NCBI GenBank assembly: GCA_041060555.1
Contig: JBEUDS010000005.1
Length of the DNA: 64,000 nucleotides
Source of the DNA: CAUJIW01 sp963205175
GTDB taxonomy: Bacteria; Pseudomonadota; Alphaproteobacteria; Sphingomonadales; Sphingomonadaceae
Direction: 5' to 3' (one strand)
Positions 59,815-64,000 of the stretch are shown here, piece by piece. Numbering within the stretch: position 1 is the stretch's first letter; every line of letters begins with the position of its first letter. Both the position numbers and the translations under genes were made by a program. The notes beneath the pieces were generated by a model, which saw only the letters and a program-made list of their open reading frames with translations, did not search any database and was not told the origin of the DNA.

Positions 59815-61023
59815 TTAGCGTGCGGCGTGCAGCACCATCGGGCTGTCGGCGAGGCGTCCGGCCAGGCTGCGCACCAGCTTGCCATCGGCGCCGTAGACAT
59901 CGAGGGTGCCGGCCAGGCTGCTCACCGCCAGCAGCGGCGCGGGGCCGCGCGTGGCCTCGATGGACAGGCCGGGGTTGGTGAGCGTGATACGCTGCACCCG
60001 GGTCTTCTTGGCGGCGTCGAACACCCAGACCTCGGTGCCGCCTTCCTTGTGGCTGCCCTCGCGGCCGTTGGACTGCATCAGCACATACAGGCGCCCGGTA
60101 TCGTCGCCGGTGGTGACCTGCCAGCCGCTCGGCCGCCAGCCGGCCTTGGCTTCCTCCGGTGTCACCAGCGACCAGCCGGGCAGGACCTTCGGCGTGTCGG
60201 CGCGGAAGTCGATGGGCTGCACCTTGCCGGGGAAGGTGGCGAAATGGGCGACGCCACCGGCGGTCGCCGGCATCAGGAACATGGCGTTGTTGTCGATGTC
60301 GTGGAACGGCTTGGACACGCTCTGGCCGGCCAGCTTGCCGGCGGCGTCGAGCCGGAACGTGGTCAGCGTGCCGTTGGCGCACAGCATGGAGAAGCCGCGC
60401 GCGCCGGTGGGATAGACCAGGCTGCACCCCGGGGTCTCGATTTCCTCGACGACGGTGCGGTTGATCAGGTCAAGCACCCGCACCGAGGCCGCCGGCGTGA
60501 AGTTGAACAGCAGGCCCAGCCGCTCGTTGTCGGTGAACTGCAGGGTGTTCTTCTGCGTCACCACCTGGCCGCGCTTGCCGCCGGGCAGCACGATTTCGCC
60601 GGTCGGCTGCAACGTCGCCGAGTCGTAGATGGTGACGACGTCGGTGCGCTCGCCGGTGGTCAGGCGGGAGAACATGGTCTCGGCGACATAGATTTCCGGC
60701 CGGGTGCTGGCCTGCAACAGGCTGCCGAACTGGGCCACCCGGAACATGCCCTTGAAGTTGCGGGTCTCGGCGGTGAGGTCGACGATGACGCCGCGGCCGT
60801 CGAGGATGCTGGGGAAATGCAGGTCGTGCAGCAGCATCCAGCTGCTGGGATAGCGCGCGGGCAGGGTCTCGATCGTGCCCAGCGGCTCCACCGGCAGCGG
60901 CTCGGCGAAGGTTCCGGCTCCCGCCGGTGCCGCCAGCGCTGCCGCCAGCGCCACGCTCGACAACAAGCCGGACAACGGACCCGCCAAGAAGGACACCGGA
61001 CGACGGACACCTGCGCGCATCAT
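59815..61023 (-). CDS. mauB: Amine dehydrogenase heavy chain (MauB-like)
   Basis: A 402-residue secreted beta-propeller subunit. The signal peptide ends near PAGAG; propeller signatures include YPSSWMLLHDLHFPSILDG, RPEIYVAETMFSR and GERTDVVTIYDSATL, typical of methylamine/aromatic amine dehydrogenase heavy chains. It pairs with MauA to oxidise a primary amine to the aldehyde and ammonia in the periplasm. First gene of the operon mauB-mauE-mauD-mauA-cyt c-cyt c; a dyad for a regulator lies upstream (61137-61160). Confidence 0.92.
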   Translation of the reverse strand: MMRAGVRRPVSFLAGPLSGLLSSVALAAALAAPAGAGTFAEPLPVEPLGTIETLPARYPSSWMLLHDLHFPSILDGRGVIVDLTAETRNFKGMFRVAQFGSLLQASTRPEIYVAETMFSRLTTGERTDVVTIYDSATLQPTGEIVLPGGKRGQVVTQKNTLQFTDNERLGLLFNFTPAASVRVLDLINRTVVEEIETPGCSLVYPTGARGFSMLCANGTLTTFRLDAAGKLAGQSVSKPFHDIDNNAMFLMPATAGGVAHFATFPGKVQPIDFRADTPKVLPGWSLVTPEEAKAGWRPSGWQVTTGDDTGRLYVLMQSNGREGSHKEGGTEVWVFDAAKKTRVQRITLTNPGLSIEATRGPAPLLAVSSLAGTLDVYGADGKLVRSLAGRLADSPMVLHAAR

Positions 61024-61136
61024 TGTAACTCCCTGTCAGCGCCATGGCACCACGGGCCGATGGCGATCTCCCTGACGCGGCGGTCGGCTGTTGTTGCTTG
61101 TTGCCGGTGCCCGCCTGCGACGGTGGCAATATTGGG

Positions 61137-61160
61137 CACTTGCCAAACCTTGGTCAAGTG
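61137..61160. promoter_or_regulatory. TetR-type operator between mauB and tetR
   Basis: CACTTG-CCAAACCTTGGT-CAAGTG: perfect 6-bp outer arms and near-symmetric inner sequence (CCAA/TTGG), flanked by AATATTG and AAATATTGG. It lies in the 214-bp region between the divergent mauB and TetR genes and is well placed to control both. Confidence 0.6.
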
Positions 61161-61237
61161 TCAAATATTGGCCTGCGGTTGTCCGATTGATGGTCCGCGC
61201 CTATCTCACGCGTGGTTGACTGTTGCCGGAGTAGCTG

Positions 61238-61918
61238 ATGGCGGAAGTGCCTTCCCTGAAAGTCCGCGCCCGTCCAGGCACTTACGCCCGCGGACTGGAG
61301 TCGGTGGAGCAGATACTCGGTGCCGCGCTGACGGTGCTGGTCGATGAGGGCTACCGCGCATTGACGCTACGGCGCATCGCCGCCGAGTGTGGCCTGAAGG
61401 TGGGCAACGTCACCTACTACTTCCCGACCAAGGACGCGCTGGTGCGCGAGCTGCTGGACAGCGTGCTCAATGGCTATGAAGATGTTTTCCTTGAGCTTAT
61501 TGAACGCCTCGACATGTCCGACGAGCAGAAGCTCGACGCCTATGTCCGGCTCATCCTCGATGACATCCTGACCAAGCGGACGACTCACCTGTTTCCCGAG
61601 TTGTGGGCGATGAGCAACTACGACGCGGTGACGGCGCAGCGGGTCGACGAGCTGTATGTGCGTGCCCGCAGCGTGCTGGTGGAGCTGATCGGGCGGCTCA
61701 ACCCGGCGCTGGACGAGGACGAGCGCCAGACGCTGGCGCTGTTCATTTCGGCGTCGCTGGAGGGGCTGACGGTGTTCGCCGGCCACAAAAAGCCGTGGTC
61801 GCGGCGCATGCCGTGGCTGGCCAATATCGCGTCGAAGTCGGCGTTCGACCTCATCACCACCATCACGCCGGACGATGTGCGCGGGCTGGACCGCCGGGAA
61901 GTGGCGGCGGTGCTGTGA
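61238..61918 (+). CDS. TetR-family regulator divergent to amine dehydrogenase operon
   Basis: A 226-residue TetR regulator: helix-turn-helix (LTLRRIAAECGLKVGNVTYY, FPTKDALVREL) and a helical ligand/dimer domain. It is divergent from mauB with a dyad in between. Mau operons elsewhere use LysR- (MauR) or two-component regulators, so a TetR here would be a different control scheme, or it could act on other genes. Confidence 0.85.
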   Translation: MAEVPSLKVRARPGTYARGLESVEQILGAALTVLVDEGYRALTLRRIAAECGLKVGNVTYYFPTKDALVRELLDSVLNGYEDVFLELIERLDMSDEQKLDAYVRLILDDILTKRTTHLFPELWAMSNYDAVTAQRVDELYVRARSVLVELIGRLNPALDEDERQTLALFISASLEGLTVFAGHKKPWSRRMPWLANIASKSAFDLITTITPDDVRGLDRREVAAVL

Positions 61919-61933
61919 GCGCCTGACGGCGTG

Positions 61934-62449
61934 TCACGCCGCGCCGGCGGTGCGGCGGGCCTTGTCGAGTTTTTTCAGCAGCATGTCGCGCTTCAGCTTC
62001 GACAGATGATCGATGAACAGCACGCCGTTCAGATGGTCCATCTCGTGCTGGATGCAGGTGGCCAGCAGGCCGTCCATCTCTTCTTCCCGGGTGTTGCCGT
62101 CATAGTCGAGGTAGCGCACCCGCACCCGCGCCGGCCGCTCGACATCGGCATACTGCTCGGGCACCGACAGGCAGCCTTCCTTGTAGGCGCTGAACTCATC
62201 GGATTCCCAGACGATCTCCGGGTTGACGAAGAAGCGCGGCGTCTTGACGTCGTTTTCCTGCAGGTCGATCACCAGCACCCGCTTGGGCACCGCGACCTGG
62301 ATCGCCGCAAGCCCGATGCCCGGCGCGGCGTACATGGTCGCCAGCATGTCGTCCATCAGCGCGCGCAACGCGTCATCGACCCGCTCGACGGGCTCGGAAA
62401 TCGTCCGCAGGCGCGGGTCGGGTGTCTCGATGATGGGCAGCAGGGCCAT
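61934..62449 (-). CDS. def: Peptide deformylase
   Basis: A 171-residue metalloenzyme that removes the formyl group from nascent proteins. All three motifs are seen: GIGLAAIQV, EGCLSVP and QHEMDHLNG (metal-binding Cys and two His, catalytic Glu). It lies between the TetR gene (convergent) and the recR repeat region. fmt is not adjacent in the window. Confidence 0.95.
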   Translation of the reverse strand: MALLPIIETPDPRLRTISEPVERVDDALRALMDDMLATMYAAPGIGLAAIQVAVPKRVLVIDLQENDVKTPRFFVNPEIVWESDEFSAYKEGCLSVPEQYADVERPARVRVRYLDYDGNTREEEMDGLLATCIQHEMDHLNGVLFIDHLSKLKRDMLLKKLDKARRTAGAA

Positions 62450-62593
62450 GATGTCAGGGGTCCGTCAAACGCGATGAAGCTTACTCTATATGTCCGGTAG
62501 AGCTAGGGATGACGCGCCCCGGGGTCAAGTCCGCCGGATGTCGCGCCCCGACGGCGAGCGGCGCGACGCCTGCTTGTAGCGGGGGTGCCAGCC

Positions 62594-62684
62594 TGCCGGT
62601 CAAACCGGCGAGACCAGCCTGCCGGTCAAACCGGGGTGCCTATCTGCCGGTCAAACCGGGGTGCCTATCTGCCGGTCAAACCGG
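62594..62684. repeat. Four tandem repeats at the recR 3' end
   Basis: The 15-mer TGCCGGTCAAACCGG occurs at 62594, 62620, 62645 and 62670 (period 25-26 bp). Each contains CCGGT-CAA-ACCGG, a short hairpin. The fourth copy contains the recR stop codon (TGA at 62678-62676 on the minus strand), so the array looks like repeated duplication of the gene's end. It may act as a terminator or binding-site array. Confidence 0.85.
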
Positions 62685-63269
62685 CGAGCGCGCCTTCAGC
62701 GCCTGGGCGAGCGTGCCGTCGTCGAGATAGTCGAGCTCGCCGCCCACCGGCACGCCATGGGCAAGCTGGGTGACCCTGACGCCGGTGCCCTCCAGCCGGT
62801 CGGCGAGATAGTGGGCGGTGGTCTGGCCCTCCAGCGTCGCGTTCATCGCCAGAATGACCTCCGTCACGCCGCCGTCGCGCGCCCGTGCCACCAGCCGGTC
62901 GATGCCAAGGTCTTCCGGCCGCACCCCGTCAAGCGCCGACAGCCGGCCGCCGAGCACGTGATAGAGGCCGCCGAAGCTGCCGGCGCGGTCGAGCGCCCAC
63001 AGGTCCGACACTTCCTCGACGACGCAGATGACCGTGCGGTCGCGGCGCGGGTCGGCGCAGATGCCGCAGGGGTCGCGGGTGTCGACGTTGCCGCAGGTGG
63101 TACAGGTGGTCAGCCGGTCGGCCAGCGTCTGCAGGGCGCCGATCAGCGGATTGAGCGCCGTCTCGCGCTTTTTCAGCAGGTGCAGCACGGCGCGTCGCGC
63201 CGAGCGCGGGCCAAGGCCGGGCAGCTTGGCAAGCAGCGAGGTCAACTGATCGATTTCCGGTGACGCCAT
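62676..63269 (-). CDS. recR: Recombination protein RecR
   Basis: A 197-residue RecFOR component: helix-hairpin-helix start (LTSLLAKLPGLGPRSARRAVL), four-Cys zinc finger (CTTCGNVDTRDPCGIC), Toprim domain (ICVVEEVSDLWAL ... VTEVILAMNATLEGQTTAHYL) and a Walker-B-like C-terminus. Its last codons and stop lie in the tandem repeat described above. dnaX and ebfC, common neighbours, are not seen. Confidence 0.95.
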   Translation of the reverse strand: MASPEIDQLTSLLAKLPGLGPRSARRAVLHLLKKRETALNPLIGALQTLADRLTTCTTCGNVDTRDPCGICADPRRDRTVICVVEEVSDLWALDRAGSFGGLYHVLGGRLSALDGVRPEDLGIDRLVARARDGGVTEVILAMNATLEGQTTAHYLADRLEGTGVRVTQLAHGVPVGGELDYLDDGTLAQALKARSPV

Positions 63270-63349
63270 GGCGTCGACCTAGCCTGCCGGCGCGGCGGCG
63301 GCAAGGGGGGAGGTCGGGCGGCGTCGGGGCGCGGTGGCGCGCCGGCCTC

Positions 63350-63724
63350 TCAGGCGTCCGGGCCGGTGTAGGTGCAGCCCTCGCGGAACGAGCCGCGATG
63401 GACGCGCACGCGGATCAGCTCCGGCGCCTGTACCGCCACCTTGTCCCAGATCCAGGCGCAGATGCGCTCCAGCGTCGGGCGTTCGAGGCCGGGAATCTCG
63501 TTGAGATACTTGTGGTCGAGCTGGTCGCGCAGGCTGTCGCAGATCGCCTGCAGCTCGGCGAAGTCGCGAATCCAGCCGGTCCGCGCGTCCGGCGTGCCGC
63601 GAAACGTCAGTTCGCAGTCGAAGCTGTGCCCGTGCAGGCCGGCATAGAGATGGCCGGGCTGCACGTTGGCCGCCAGCTGGTGGGCCGCGTCGAACACGAA
63701 GGACTTGGTGATTTCGTACGCCAT
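63350..63724 (-). CDS. QueD/6-pyruvoyl-tetrahydropterin synthase-like protein with altered active site
   Basis: A 124-residue T-fold protein. Zinc ligands are kept: His in FDAAHQL and two in GLHGHSF; the Asp-His of LDHKYLN and the GWIRDFAEL segment also match QueD. However, the catalytic Cys of QueD (in GHxCG of the E. coli protein) is a Tyr here (PGHLYAG) and the C-terminal pterin-binding Glu (VKETC in E. coli) is not seen (VHRGSFREG). So queD is a family label only; activity may differ. The start ATG at 63724 is chosen; 63739 is also in frame. Confidence 0.75.
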   Translation of the reverse strand: MAYEITKSFVFDAAHQLAANVQPGHLYAGLHGHSFDCELTFRGTPDARTGWIRDFAELQAICDSLRDQLDHKYLNEIPGLERPTLERICAWIWDKVAVQAPELIRVRVHRGSFREGCTYTGPDA

Positions 63725-63857
63725 GATGCGGCGCGGCATAAAGCAGATTGCCCCGCCGGGCAAGGTGGCAGCCGGTCGCCCGGCCCGGGCGGGCCGTGCT
63801 GCTGTGTTGCCGTCCTGCCGCGTCGCCACCCTCGCCCGGCCGCATTCCGTTCGCCCT

Positions 63858-63969
63858 CGTCATGCCCGGGCGTGTCCCGGGCATCCACGCGATCACCGCC
63901 TGTCCCGGAAAAGGCACCACCCTGCGGCACCGCTGGTCGTGGATGGCCGGGACACGCCCGGCCATGACG
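63858..63969. repeat. Alphaproteobacterial palindromic intergenic repeat
   Basis: CGTCATGCCCGGGCGTGTCC at 63858 and its near-complement, ending GGACACGCCCGGCCATGACG at 63969, frame about 45 bases in the middle, giving a long imperfect hairpin. The wording (CGTCATG...GGGC(G/T)TGTCCCGG...CATCCACG) is that of repeats scattered in alphaproteobacterial genomes. It lies upstream of the queD-like gene near the window end. No gene is seen from 63725 to 64000. Confidence 0.65.
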
Positions 63970-64000
63970 GGCCGAGGAAGGGGTGGAGGTCTGCCTTGCG

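Noticed and set aside
62594..62684. Tandem repeats considered as a CRISPR array
   Set aside because: The repeats are only 15 bp with about 10-bp intervals that are themselves nearly identical, and no cas gene is present.

Overview
The window is a high-GC, densely coding chromosomal segment from an alphaproteobacterium. The evidence is gene content and style: an alphaproteobacterial type of che operon, several CaiB/BaiF CoA-transferases, TonB-dependent receptors, bamD-recN-ligA in one operon, and a terminal palindromic repeat of the kind scattered through alphaproteobacterial genomes. I cannot name the genus. The left edge cuts an IS3-family element; everything else looks like stable chromosome carrying two or three accessory catabolic islands.

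Layout. (1) 1-127: end of an IS3-family element. (2) 180-9588: a nine-gene chemotaxis operon (STAS protein, CheY, CheA, CheW, a membrane chemoreceptor, a second CheW, CheR, CheB, and a soluble receptor-like protein with two degenerate hairpins). (3) 9764-10387: a small methyltransferase. (4) 10484-28486: a catabolic island with an MFS transporter, amidase, two CoA-transferases, a GntR/UTRA regulator, HyuA/HyuB, an isochorismatase-fold hydrolase, an alpha/beta-hydrolase-like protein, a CitE-like lyase, a MaoC hydratase, an acyl-CoA dehydrogenase, a TonB receptor and a third CoA-transferase. Three copies of one palindrome (AAAAGTTCGAACTTTT type) lie in front of its transcription units and of the regulator itself, so it reads as one regulon. 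(5) 28590-43850: P-type ATPase, tRNA-Leu(CAA), then housekeeping genes rluB, rsmD, a response regulator, a PadR regulator, uvrD/pcrA, prmA, a 62-residue unknown, ligA, recN and bamD. (6) 43960-47354: glycosyltransferase, Rieske ferredoxin, glutathione transferase, SBF-type transporter. (7) 47382-54438: P450, TetR, rubredoxin, two acyl-CoA synthetases and an aldehyde dehydrogenase. (8) 54631-61918: a frameshifted TonB receptor, two cytochromes c, and mauA-D-E-B-like genes for a tryptophan-tryptophylquinone amine dehydrogenase, with a divergent TetR regulator. (9) 61934-64000: def, recR with a tandem repeat at its 3' end, a queD-like gene and a palindromic repeat.

How the parts may work together. 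The GntR island encodes a plausible complete route: uptake (TonB receptor, MFS), ATP-dependent ring opening of a cyclic amide (HyuAB), amide hydrolysis (amidase, isochorismatase-fold enzyme), CoA activation (CaiB/BaiF), oxidation (acyl-CoA dehydrogenase), hydration (MaoC) and C-C cleavage (CitE-like lyase). The substrate is not identifiable from sequence alone. The amine dehydrogenase island would oxidise a primary amine in the periplasm and pass electrons to cytochromes c. The P450/ALDH/acyl-CoA synthetase block would feed an alkyl or terpenoid compound into beta-oxidation.
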